From the NCBI GenBank assembly GCA_946500295.1, contig CAMMVF010000007.1, forward strand, positions 38,073-102,072: a stretch of DNA of 64,000 nucleotides, written 5' to 3'. This document shows, one piece after another, positions 10,531 to 21,400 of the stretch. Made by a program: the position numbers and the translations under genes. Within the stretch, counting starts at the first letter, position 1. The number at the start of each line of letters is the position of its first letter. This DNA comes from an uncultured Clostridia bacterium (GTDB lineage: Bacteria > Bacillota > Clostridia > Oscillospirales > Acutalibacteraceae). Under the pieces are notes generated by a model. The model did not search any database and was not told the origin of the DNA. It saw nothing but the letters and a program-made list of their open reading frames with translations.

Positions 10531-10556
10531 AATCCCCTCCAAAGCAGGAGGGGATT
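10531..10556 (-). terminator. Terminator after the sodium symporter gene
   Basis: AATCCCCTCC (10531-10540) pairs with GGAGGGGATT (10547-10556), a 10-bp stem. It lies 15 nt beyond the stop codon, with a short T-rich stretch following on the minus strand. Confidence 0.6.
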
Positions 10557-10570
10557 GTGAGTACGAATAT

Positions 10571-11932
10571 TTAAATTTTGGCTATTCCAAGCGTATCCAG
10601 AGTAGAACTGATTAAAATAGCTACAATGAAGATCGGGGCAATGTACTTGGTAATTACGCTGTACATTTTCTCCCTTTTAAACTTTGACGAAAGTTTTACT
10701 TCCTCGGCTACAGCGTCCGTTCCGATAAACCAGCCGACCAACAGGCAGGTTATCAAAGCTACTATCGGCATCATCACGCTGTTTGTGATAAAATCGAAGA
10801 AATCGAGGATCTGAAAGCCTAAGATTGTAAAGCCGCTCCAAACTCCATAGCCTAAAGAAGAGGGAATTCCAGCCAACAAACCCACAGCCAAAACTATGAT
10901 GCAGATTGTTTTTCTGCCGAGCTTTGTTTTGTCGGCAATTACCGAAACTACGGTTTCCATCAGGGAGACAGAGGAGGTCAAGGCGGCGAAAAGAACCAGC
11001 AGGAAGAACACAACTCCTACTATCTGCCCGCCCCACATATCGTTAAAAACCTGGGGAAGGGTTATGAACATAAGCGAGGGTCCCGCCTGAAGCTTTGACA
11101 AATCTCCGTCGGAATAGGCAAAGACGGAAGGGACTATCATCAATCCAGCCAACACGGCAATACCTATATCAAAGACCTCTATCTGCTTTACCGACTTTTC
11201 GATATCGGTGTCCTTTTTCATATAGGAGCCGTAGGTTATCATAATTCCCATAGCAAGGGAGAGGGAGTAAAACAACTGCCCCAGAGCCGCTAAAAAGACA
11301 TTTGCATTTAAGCCCTCGAGCGACGGGGTAATATAATACAGCACTCCGTCAAGCGCTCCGGGCTGACAAATTACATATATACTTACTCCAACTGTCATTA
11401 TTACCAGCAGCGGCATAAGTATCTTGCTCGCCTTTTCAATACCGTTTTTGACGCCGAGCAGCACTATAGCCGCAGTAAGCGCCATATACAGCAAAAACCA
11501 CCCCAGCGGCTCCCACGTGCCGGAAATATACGAGCTGAAATAGCCCTCGGTTGCAGCAGCACTCATCTGATTGGTTACAAACATATAGGCGTATTTTGCA
11601 ACCCAGCCGCCGATAACGCAGTAATACGGGAGAATGATTACAGGCACTGCGGCGGCGAGCCACCCGAGCGGCGCAAAGCGCTTGTCGAGCTTTTTGTATG
11701 CGCCGATAACGCTAAGCCCTGTCTTTCTGCCTATTGCTATCTCCGTCACCATAAGCGCAAAGCCGAAGGTAATGGTAAGAATAAAGTAAACTATCAAAAA
11801 TGTACCGCCGCCGTATTTTGCGGCGAGATAGGGAAATCTCCATATGTTTCCAAGTCCTACGGCAGAGCCTGCCGCCGCAAGGACAAAGCCGAGCTTTCCC
11901 GAAAAACTGCTTCTTTTAGTTTTTGCCTCCAT
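10571..11932 (-). CDS. Sodium-dependent transporter of the NSS (SNF) family
   Basis: Encodes 453 residues with about 11-12 hydrophobic segments. The first segment carries the NSS signature with the sodium sites (FVLAAAGSAVGLGNIWRFPY). Bacterial members carry amino acids or similar solutes with sodium across the cytoplasmic membrane; the substrate here cannot be told. It begins 20 nt after murF, with a GGAGG site, and ends in a hairpin. It is probably the third gene of a ddl-murF operon, an unusual partner for cell-wall ligases. Confidence 0.9.
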   Translation of the reverse strand: MEAKTKRSSFSGKLGFVLAAAGSAVGLGNIWRFPYLAAKYGGGTFLIVYFILTITFGFALMVTEIAIGRKTGLSVIGAYKKLDKRFAPLGWLAAAVPVIILPYYCVIGGWVAKYAYMFVTNQMSAAATEGYFSSYISGTWEPLGWFLLYMALTAAIVLLGVKNGIEKASKILMPLLVIMTVGVSIYVICQPGALDGVLYYITPSLEGLNANVFLAALGQLFYSLSLAMGIMITYGSYMKKDTDIEKSVKQIEVFDIGIAVLAGLMIVPSVFAYSDGDLSKLQAGPSLMFITLPQVFNDMWGGQIVGVVFFLLVLFAALTSSVSLMETVVSVIADKTKLGRKTICIIVLAVGLLAGIPSSLGYGVWSGFTILGFQILDFFDFITNSVMMPIVALITCLLVGWFIGTDAVAEEVKLSSKFKREKMYSVITKYIAPIFIVAILISSTLDTLGIAKI

Positions 11933-11952
11933 AACGTCCTCCTCAAGGGATA

Positions 11953-13308
11953 TTAATTAATCTCAGTTAAAATCTTGACAATGCTCTCGAGCTTCATCGC
12001 ACGGGATGCCTTGACGAGCACGCTGTCGCCGCATTTTACGATATCACCTATTTTCTCCGCAAGCTGCTCGACGGTGTCAAAATAAATACCATCATCACCG
12101 AAGCCCGACTTTATCTCCTTTGCAAGCGGACCTACGGCGATCAAAAGATCCACTCCCTTTTCACGGGCATAACTGCCGACCTTTCGGTGCAGCTCAAGCT
12201 CGTGCTCGCCGAGCTCCTTCATATCGCCGAGGATACAAACCCTCCTGCCGCTGAAGTTCATGAGCGTGTCTATGGCGCCCATAACCGAATTCGGGTTTGC
12301 ATTGTAGCAATCGTCGATAATGTTAAGCCTTCCCGTTTTTATCAAATTATCACGGCTGCCAACAGTGCGGTATGAGCGCACGCCTGCGGCTATTTCCTCG
12401 TCAGTAAGTCCAAGACTCTCTGCAACTGCAAAGGCAGCGAGGGCGTTTGTCACCATATAATTACCTATGGCGTCGATTTGAACGGGAATCTTTCTGTCCC
12501 CGTGTACAAGGGTACATTCTATGCCGTTTTCGCCCTTGTTTATTATGTTTTCAGCGAAATATTCGTTATTAGTATTTATCCCAAAAAACACGGGCGATAT
12601 ACCATCTCTGTTTCTTTGGGTGAGAAGCTTATCATCATCCCCGTTTAAAAACACACGTTTATCTCCACTGAGATAGTCAAAAACCTCGGTCTTTGCCCTG
12701 AGAACTCCGTCTCTGTCGCCGAGGTTTTCAAGGTGACAGTTACCGATGTTTGTTATTATGCAGTGAGTGGGACGTACCATTTTTGCAAGCCTTGACATCT
12801 CGCCGAAGTCTGAAATTCCCATCTCGATTACTGCGGCGGTATGGCTCTCGTCCAACCCGAAAAGGGTCAGCGGTACTCCAAGCTCATTATTAAAATTGCC
12901 CTGAGTTTTGTGAACCCTAAATTTTTGAGACAGCACCGCCGCCACCATCTCCTTAGTAGAGGTTTTGCCGACACTCCCGGTTATACCGATAACCGGAATA
13001 TTAAAAAGGCTGCGGTAATACTCGGCAACTTTTTTCAGCGCTTCACAGGTTGAGGGAACTACAATACAGGGCTTTGAGGGATTTTCGGGAAGCTTTTCAC
13101 AAATAGCACACACCGCTCCCGATTCAAAACAGAGCTCTATATAGTCGTGTCCGTCGCTGCGCTCGCCCTTGATAGCCGCAAAGCAGCCGCCATCGGTGAT
13201 TTTTCTGCTGTCAGTAACCAAAGAGGAAAGCTGCGTATTTTTCAAGCTCTCGTCCCCTATATATTTACCGCCGCAGGCAAGGCAGATTTCGTTAATTGTA
13301 AGTTTCAT
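11953..13308 (-). CDS. murF: UDP-N-acetylmuramoyl-tripeptide:D-alanyl-D-alanine ligase
   Basis: Adds the D-Ala-D-Ala dipeptide to the UDP-MurNAc tripeptide, the last cytoplasmic step of the peptidoglycan precursor. At 451 residues it has normal length. Seen are the ATP-binding loop GITGSVGKTSTKEM, the middle-domain EMGISDFGEM and NIGNCHLENLG motifs, and the C-terminal DDCYNANPNSV motif typical of MurF. It lies 14 nt after ddl, which makes the dipeptide it uses. Confidence 0.95.
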   Translation of the reverse strand: MKLTINEICLACGGKYIGDESLKNTQLSSLVTDSRKITDGGCFAAIKGERSDGHDYIELCFESGAVCAICEKLPENPSKPCIVVPSTCEALKKVAEYYRSLFNIPVIGITGSVGKTSTKEMVAAVLSQKFRVHKTQGNFNNELGVPLTLFGLDESHTAAVIEMGISDFGEMSRLAKMVRPTHCIITNIGNCHLENLGDRDGVLRAKTEVFDYLSGDKRVFLNGDDDKLLTQRNRDGISPVFFGINTNNEYFAENIINKGENGIECTLVHGDRKIPVQIDAIGNYMVTNALAAFAVAESLGLTDEEIAAGVRSYRTVGSRDNLIKTGRLNIIDDCYNANPNSVMGAIDTLMNFSGRRVCILGDMKELGEHELELHRKVGSYAREKGVDLLIAVGPLAKEIKSGFGDDGIYFDTVEQLAEKIGDIVKCGDSVLVKASRAMKLESIVKILTEIN

Positions 13309-13322
13309 ATGAGCTCATCCAA

Positions 13323-14363
13323 TCAGTTATATTTTTTCAGAGAAAGCTTTGCGAGCATGTCGCAAAGCTCGGGAAAATCCACCCCTTCAGCCGCCGCCTC
13401 CTGCGGAAGCAGGCTTGTCGGGGTCATGCCGGGTAGGGTATTCGCCTCAAGGCAGTAAAACGAGCCATCCTCACAGAGAATGAAATCGACTCTGGCGTAA
13501 GCCTCGAGCTTTAAAACTCTATATACATGCTCAGCCTCACGCTGGATTTTTTCTGTTATATCCCGCTCAATATCGGCGGGACAGTATTCGTCAGTGCTGC
13601 CGGGCTGATACTTGTTCACATAATCGTAAAAGCCGTGCTTTGGAACTATCTCGATTATCGGCAGAGCCTTGCCGTCTATTACGCCTACCGACAGTTCTCT
13701 GCCCTTTACAAACTGCTCCACAAGCACCTCCTGCTCATAGCGGAATGCCTCCTCAAGTGCGTCAGTATAGTCCTCGGCTGAATCAACTATCGTAACTCCT
13801 ACGCTGCTGCCGCCCGAACATGGCTTTACAACGCAGGGGAAGGTGTTCCAGCTTTCAGCTGCGGCATTGTTTTCGGTAAATACGCTGCCTTTTGGGGTCG
13901 GAACATTGTTGTAAAGGAAGATGCTCTTGGAAATGCCCTTATCCATTGCAAGCGCACTGCCAAGACTGCCCGTGCCCGTGTACTTTATTCCGAGTAAATC
14001 GAGCGTCGCTTGAAGCTTGCCGTTTTCACCCACGTCGCCGTGGAGAGCCAAAAAGGTGATATCGGCATAGCGGCAAATTTCCTCAACATTTTTCCCGAGA
14101 AAGCGGTTTGACTTATCCTTCCTCATTGCTTTTATTTTATCAAGGTCGGGAACGGTGTTACCTACCGGAACGCTTTTGGTAAAGCTGTAATTCCCCTCGA
14201 AAAGCTTCTGTATATCGCAGTCGTCACTCTCATACCCCATAAACACATCGAGCAGTACGACCTTATGCCCCTTTTGGCGCAGAGCTTCGCTGACTAAGCA
14301 GCCTGAGGTTATGGACACATCCCTCTCCGTGCTCAGTCCTCCAGCCAAAACAGCTATATTCAT
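13323..14363 (-). CDS. ddl: D-alanine--D-alanine ligase
   Basis: ATP-grasp enzyme that joins two D-alanines for peptidoglycan. Its 346 residues include the N-terminal LAGGLSTERDVSITSG motif, the ATP-grasp loop PCVVKPCSGGSSVGVT and the metal-binding C-terminal LEANTLPGMTPTSL. The start at 14363 follows AGGTGGT and gives the usual N-terminus (MNIAVLAGG). First gene of an operon with murF and the NSS transporter, under the promoter at 14439-14467. Confidence 0.95.
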   Translation of the reverse strand: MNIAVLAGGLSTERDVSITSGCLVSEALRQKGHKVVLLDVFMGYESDDCDIQKLFEGNYSFTKSVPVGNTVPDLDKIKAMRKDKSNRFLGKNVEEICRYADITFLALHGDVGENGKLQATLDLLGIKYTGTGSLGSALAMDKGISKSIFLYNNVPTPKGSVFTENNAAAESWNTFPCVVKPCSGGSSVGVTIVDSAEDYTDALEEAFRYEQEVLVEQFVKGRELSVGVIDGKALPIIEIVPKHGFYDYVNKYQPGSTDEYCPADIERDITEKIQREAEHVYRVLKLEAYARVDFILCEDGSFYCLEANTLPGMTPTSLLPQEAAAEGVDFPELCDMLAKLSLKKYN

Positions 14364-14438
14364 AACAATACCACCTCAACATTCATTTTAAAGCTCGAAG
14401 CAAGACACAGCTCCTCGCTGCAAGCCATAAGTATAAAT

Positions 14439-14467
14439 ATTATATTACCAAACCATAGTTTTTGCAA
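14439..14467 (-). promoter_or_regulatory. Promoter of the ddl-murF-symporter operon
   Basis: On the minus strand TTGCAA (14467-14462), a 17-nt spacer and TATAAT (14444-14439), about 75 nt upstream of the ddl start. Confidence 0.65.
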
Positions 14468-14649
14468 GCTTTTACATACTACGTACTCCTGCACTGCTGT
14501 CGTTTAAATTTGTGCCATTCTAAACTCGCTGTCCTTCCGTTACTTTTTTCCCGTTGGGAATCTGCATCTTTTTTCAACAGAGTAATCCTTTTAACTTCTG
14601 CTCGTTTTGAGCTTTGCTAAAGCGTAAAAATTAGCTCGTTTTCACCTTA

Positions 14650-14819
14650 TATAACCAAGTCGCCCCGCCTCTGTAGGCGGCGGGTTCCATTCAGTCTTTC
14701 GGTGGGGGTTATAATCCTCCACCAAAACCCTAAAACCCTAAGGAGCAAAGCTCCCCGGCGACGGTTGCAATCGTCGCCGGCGTGATCAAACGAGCTTGTC
14801 ACATAGGCGAAGATTTAAA
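14650..14819 (+). repeat. Hairpin-rich intergenic repeat, copy C (long form)
   Basis: Starts ATAACCAAGTCGCC and ends GGCGAAGATTTAAA with all five hairpin modules, including the CGACGGTTGCAATCGTCG and GTGATCAAACGAGCTTGTCAC stems. It lies in a 719-nt gap between ddl and the small unknown gene. The remainder of that gap (14,470-14,640 and 14,820-15,045) shows no convincing frame. It has short inverted pairs such as GTGCCTTCGGCAC, and its content is unexplained. Confidence 0.85.
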
Positions 14820-15048
14820 CGAGCAAAAGTAAAACGACCTGCTTACTAAAAACAAAGGAAAGCTAAAAGGTCTGCTCCTCGTTCAAAAGGAAGATAGCTT
14901 AAAACGAGCTAAAGTCCAAAAAGGACGGTTGCTCTTTATTGGCACAGATTTATACGAGAGAAGCGCAGACAAACGTAGGACTAAAAAGGTGCCTTCGGCA
15001 CTCTCGCACAATCCACTTTAAATCCAAGCCGCTTGCGACAGCATAAAT

Positions 15049-15075
15049 ATAGGGCTGTCGCAATGACAGCCCTAT
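15049..15075 (-). terminator. Hairpin after the small unknown gene, possible terminator
   Basis: ATAGGGCTGTC (15049-15059) pairs perfectly with GACAGCCCTAT (15065-15075). It is 7 nt beyond the stop codon at 15083. The T run after it on the minus strand is weak, so it may instead be a processing hairpin. A near copy, GGGCTGTCGCATTAACAGCCC, lies at 25083-25103. Confidence 0.5.
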
Positions 15076-15082
15076 AAAAGTA

Positions 15083-15385
15083 TTAATCCTTTTTATCCGC
15101 GTCTAAAGCTCTGCGCAGCCAGATTTCACCGATATCCATAGCGTTGTAAAGTCCTGTTTTCTCACTTGACTTTACAATCTGCTTGCGGGGCGGAATTTCA
15201 GGGTCGGTGCACATAAGCTGCACCGTGACCTTCTCGGCTACCTCGAGGTCGTTGACAGTTTTAGTGGACTTAACCTGAAGTCTGACCACGTATTTTTCAT
15301 CCATATTTCCATAGTACAAGTCGTTACCCACTCTGACGAGCGGTCTGCCCTTGTAGGTGGGAAACTGTGATTTCTTTTTCGCCAT
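15083..15385 (-). CDS. Small conserved-looking protein of unknown function
   Basis: The start at 15385 (MAKKKSQFPTYKGRPLVR) follows GGAGGAAG and is preferred over an in-frame ATG nine codons earlier, giving 100 residues. The protein is basic at the N-terminus, has no signal or membrane segment and seems to be a single alpha/beta domain (VGNDLYYGNMDEKYVVRLQV). I do not recognise the family. It lies downstream of dapL in the same direction, separated by 143 nt that contain long inverted repeats. Confidence 0.75.
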   Translation of the reverse strand: MAKKKSQFPTYKGRPLVRVGNDLYYGNMDEKYVVRLQVKSTKTVNDLEVAEKVTVQLMCTDPEIPPRKQIVKSSEKTGLYNAMDIGEIWLRRALDADKKD

Positions 15386-15528
15386 TTTCTTCCTCCTATC
15401 CGTTTTATTCACTATTATATTAAAAACCGTCTGCTAAAATGCTCTGAGCAGATTGACCTTAGACGGACACATCAGCCATATGCACATCAAGTCTCAAATA
15501 AAGTGCAAAGAGCATTTTCAAGCTCAGA

Positions 15529-16740
15529 TTATTTAGAGAGGAGCTTCTTAATTCTCTCCATAGCCTCGATGGTCTTTTGACGGTCGCCGAAGGAGGTAAG
15601 GCGGAAGTAGCCCTCGCCGTTGCGACCAAAGCCCGCTCCTGGTGTGCCGACAACATTCGCCTCACTCAAAAGATAATCAAAAAACTCCCATGAACCCATG
15701 CCGTTCGGGCACTCAAGCCAGATGTAGGGCGAGTTCTTTCCGCCGCTGTACCAGATGCCGAGTTCATCGAGGGCGGCTGCAATAATTCTGGCGTTTTCCT
15801 TGTAATACTCGAGGTTTTCTCTGCACTGCTTCTGACCCTCTTCGCTAAATACAGCCGCAGCTCCGCACTGAACCGGATAAGCAACTCCGTTGAACTTAGA
15901 GCCCTGTCTTCTCCCCCAAATCTGAGATACACTGACGGTTGTGCCGTCCTCGTTTTCAACTACAAGCTCACTCGGAACTACTGTATATCCGCAGCGCAGT
16001 CCCGTAAAGCCCGCTGTCTTTGAAAGCGAACAAATCTCGATGGCGCATTTTTTAGCGCCCTCTACGGCGTAGATGCTTCTTGGCACATCCTCCTCGGTTA
16101 CAAAAGCCTCGTAGGCGGCGTCATATATGATTATAGCCTTGTTTTCCAGCGCATAATCAACCCAATCCTTGAGCTGAGCCTTTGTAAAAGCGGCTCCTGT
16201 TGGGTTGTTGGGTGAGCACAAATATATCAAATCGGCGTGAACGCTTCTGTCGGGAACAGCTCTGAAGCCGTTTTCCTTGGTGGAGTCGATGTAGATTATC
16301 TTTCTGCCGCTCATAAGGTTTGAATCAACATAAACCGGGTAGGCGGGGTCGGAAATTAAAACCACGTTTTTGTCGCTGAATATATCAACTATATTGCCGG
16401 AATCAGACTTTGCTCCGTCGCTGATTCTGATATCCTCAGGCGGAACGTCAACACCGAAGCTCTTATAGTAGCCCGAGACAGCCTCCTTCAAGAAATCGTA
16501 GCCTGTGCCGCTGTCCTCATAGCCCTTGAAGGTTTCCTTGACGCCCATTTCCTCTATTCCCTTTTTAACCGCCTCAACTACGCAGGGCGCAAGGGGAATG
16601 GTAACATCGCCTATACCCATACGGATAATGTTATCCTTCTTGTCGGGGTTTTGCTCAATATATTCGTTTATTTTCTTTGCAATATTTATGAAGAGGTAGT
16701 TCTTCTCGAGCTTTAAAAAGTTTTCGTTAATATACGCCAT
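15529..16740 (-). CDS. dapL: LL-diaminopimelate aminotransferase
   Basis: Converts tetrahydrodipicolinate plus glutamate directly to LL-diaminopimelate, bypassing the acylated intermediates. The 403 residues show the DapL N-terminus (NENFLKLEKNYLFINIAKK, RMGIGDVTIPL), DPAYPVYVDSN, the SPNNPTGAAF segment and the PLP lysine in SLSKTAGFTGLRCGY. DapL makes the substrate of DapF, whose sequence is encoded two genes upstream, so the lysine/DAP steps are grouped here. It starts 22 nt after pyrG. Confidence 0.95.
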   Translation of the reverse strand: MAYINENFLKLEKNYLFINIAKKINEYIEQNPDKKDNIIRMGIGDVTIPLAPCVVEAVKKGIEEMGVKETFKGYEDSGTGYDFLKEAVSGYYKSFGVDVPPEDIRISDGAKSDSGNIVDIFSDKNVVLISDPAYPVYVDSNLMSGRKIIYIDSTKENGFRAVPDRSVHADLIYLCSPNNPTGAAFTKAQLKDWVDYALENKAIIIYDAAYEAFVTEEDVPRSIYAVEGAKKCAIEICSLSKTAGFTGLRCGYTVVPSELVVENEDGTTVSVSQIWGRRQGSKFNGVAYPVQCGAAAVFSEEGQKQCRENLEYYKENARIIAAALDELGIWYSGGKNSPYIWLECPNGMGSWEFFDYLLSEANVVGTPGAGFGRNGEGYFRLTSFGDRQKTIEAMERIKKLLSK

Positions 16741-16762
16741 TGCTCTCTCCCTTTCGATTAAA

Positions 16763-18454
<1,692 letters not shown>

Positions 18455-18457
18455 TTA

Positions 18458-21400
18458 TTAAAGCTCTATAGTTCCGTCAAATACTCTCTCGGCAGCGCCG
18501 GTCATAAATACGGTATCGTCGGTATAACGAATAATCAAATCTCCGCCCTTGAGCTTAACAGTGATATCCTCGTTCTTCTTGCAGTAGCCGTTTTCAACAG
18601 CAGCTACTGCCACAGCGCAAGCGCCCGTGCCACAAGCCCAGGTTTCGCCGCTGCCTCTCTCCCACACCCTCATTCTGACGGTGTGCTCGTCAATTACAGT
18701 GACAAACTCGGTATTTACCCTCTCCGGGAAGAGCGGGTCGTGCTCAAACTTAGGACCTATCTCCTCGATATCGAGGTTATCTATATCGTCCATGAAAACA
18801 ACGCAGTGAGGATTACCCATGGAAACGCAGGTAATCTTGTACTCCTGACCGCCGATATTCACAGGCTCGTTTATGATTTTATCCTTATCCATAGCCACCG
18901 GAATGAGCTTCGGGTCGAGCTCAGCCTTGCCCATATCAACTCTCAGGCTCTTTACCTCTCCGTCCTGCTTGTAAACGGTGAGAGTCTTAATTCCGCTGAG
19001 GGTTTCTACGGTTACAGTGTCCTTGCTGGTATCTACTAGATTGTGGTCGTAGAGGAACTTGCCCACACAGCGGATTCCGTTTCCGCACATCTTGCCCTCA
19101 GAGCCGTCAAGGTTGAACATTCTCATCTTGGCGTCGGCTACATCGGAGCGGCAAATCAAGATGATGCCGTCGCCGCCGATTCCGTAACGTCTGTCAGAAA
19201 GACGAACGCTCAAGCCCTCGGGATTGTTTATCATCTCGTCAAAGCAGTTAAAATATATATAGTCATTTCCGATGCCGTGCATCTTGGTAAAATTGTACTT
19301 CACTTTCTCTCTCCTCATGTTGTTGATATCCACAAGCTCTGTGTTTTGCGGAGAATATCGGCTCTTCAGGCACTCTGCCAGAGCGTTTGCCGTGTCAAGA
19401 GATGTAAGACAGGGTATGTTTCTCTCTACGGTTTTGCGGCGGATCTTTACCGAGTCGCGGGAGGGAATTCTTCCCTTGGAGGAGGTGGAGATAACATAGC
19501 TTATCTTTCCGCTCTCTATCAATGTCAGGGTGTTATCCTTGGACTCGTGGATTTTATTTACTGTGTGCGCCTTTATGCCGTAATTTTTGAGCACGGCAGC
19601 CGTACCCTTGGTTGCATAGATTTCAAAGCCCATCTCGGAGTATTTCTTGGCTATATCTCCGATTTCGGCCTTATCGGAATTTCGCACCGTTATCAAAACT
19701 CCGCCCGTCTTTGTCATCTTGTAGCCGGCTCCCGTCAAACCCTTGTATAAGGCTTCCTCCAACGTTCCCGCTACGCCCAAAACCTCGCCGGTTGACTTCA
19801 TCTCGGGTCCTAAGTGGTTGTCCACATTGATGAGCTTTTCAAACGAGAATACCGGTACTTTTACGGCTACATAGGGGGATTTCTTATAAAGACCCGTGCC
19901 ATAGCCCATGTCCTTTAGCTTTTCGCCGAGCATTGCCTTTGTGGCAAGGTCAACCATGGGAACTCCCGTAACCTTGCTGATATACGGAATCGTTCTGGAG
20001 GAACGGGGGTTTACCTCGATAACATACAAATCGCCCTTGTAGATAAGATACTGAATGTTTACAAGTCCCTTTGTATTAAGCGATAAAGCCAGATCCCTTG
20101 AGCTGTTTACTATCCTCTCGGTCATCTCGTCGCTGAGATTCCAAGCAGGGTAAACGGCTATGGAGTCGCCCGAGTGAACTCCGGCTCTCTCGATATGCTC
20201 CATTATACCGGGAATGAGAATTTCCTCTCCGTCGCAGATGGCGTCTACCTCAATCTCTGTTCCCATGAGGTACTTATCTATCAAAATCGGGTTTTCAATA
20301 TTCTGTGAAAGAATAATAGCCATGTACTCGATAATGTCGTCGCTGTTGTAGGCTATTATCATATTCTGTCCGCCCAACACATAAGACGGACGCATGAGCA
20401 CCGGGTAGCCGATTTTATCAGCCACATTCAGAGCTTCCTCGGTCGTCATTACGGTTACGCCCTGAGGACGCTTGATGTGATGCTTTTCCAAAAGCTCGTC
20501 AAAGCGCTCCCTGTCCTCAGCCATGTCTATGCTGTCGGCAGAGGTTCCAAGGATGTTTACACCCTGCTTGCTCAAAAAGCCGGTGAGCTTGATTGCGGTT
20601 TGTCCGCCGAAGGCAACTACTACACCGTAGGGCTTTTCGGTATTGATAACGCCCATTACATCCTCGTTTGTAAGCGGCTCAAAGTAAAGCCTGTCGGCGG
20701 TGTCGAAGTCGGTCGATACCGTCTCGGGGTTGTTGTTTACAATTACAACGTCATATCCCGCCTGCTTCAGCGCCCATACGCAGTGAACCGAGGCGTAGTC
20801 AAACTCGATACCCTGACCGATTCTTATCGGGCCTGAGCCGAAAACTATAATTGTCTTCTTGCCGTCGTCTGTCTCCTCGATAAATTCCTCCGCCTCGTTT
20901 TCGGTATCAAAGGTGGAGTAGAAATACGGGGTTTCAGCCTTAAACTCGGCGGCGCAGGTGTCAACCATTTTGTAAACCGGATAAACCGGATTTTCAATCT
21001 CACAGCCGCTGATATTTTTTATGGACTCGTCCAAAAATCCCATGTGCTTAGCCTTGAGATACAGCTCCTGAGTAAGTTCTCCCTTGGCAAGCTCATTTTC
21101 CAGCTTGATTATATTCAAAAGCTTATTCAAGAACCACTCGTCAATCAGGGTGATGCTGTGAATTTCATCGACCGTAATTCCCTTTTTAAGCGCCGCAAAC
21201 ACGCAGAATAATCTTTCATCGTCACAGACCTCAAGTCTTTTTCTGAGGTTTTCAACCGACATATTTACAAATTTCTCGTGGTCGAGAGTCTTCAGCGAAA
21301 TCTCCGCTCCTCTGACCGCCTTCATAATCGCCTGCTCAAATGTCGGTGCTATTGCCATAACCTCACCGGTCGCCTTCATCTGAGTACCGAGGGTTCTCTT

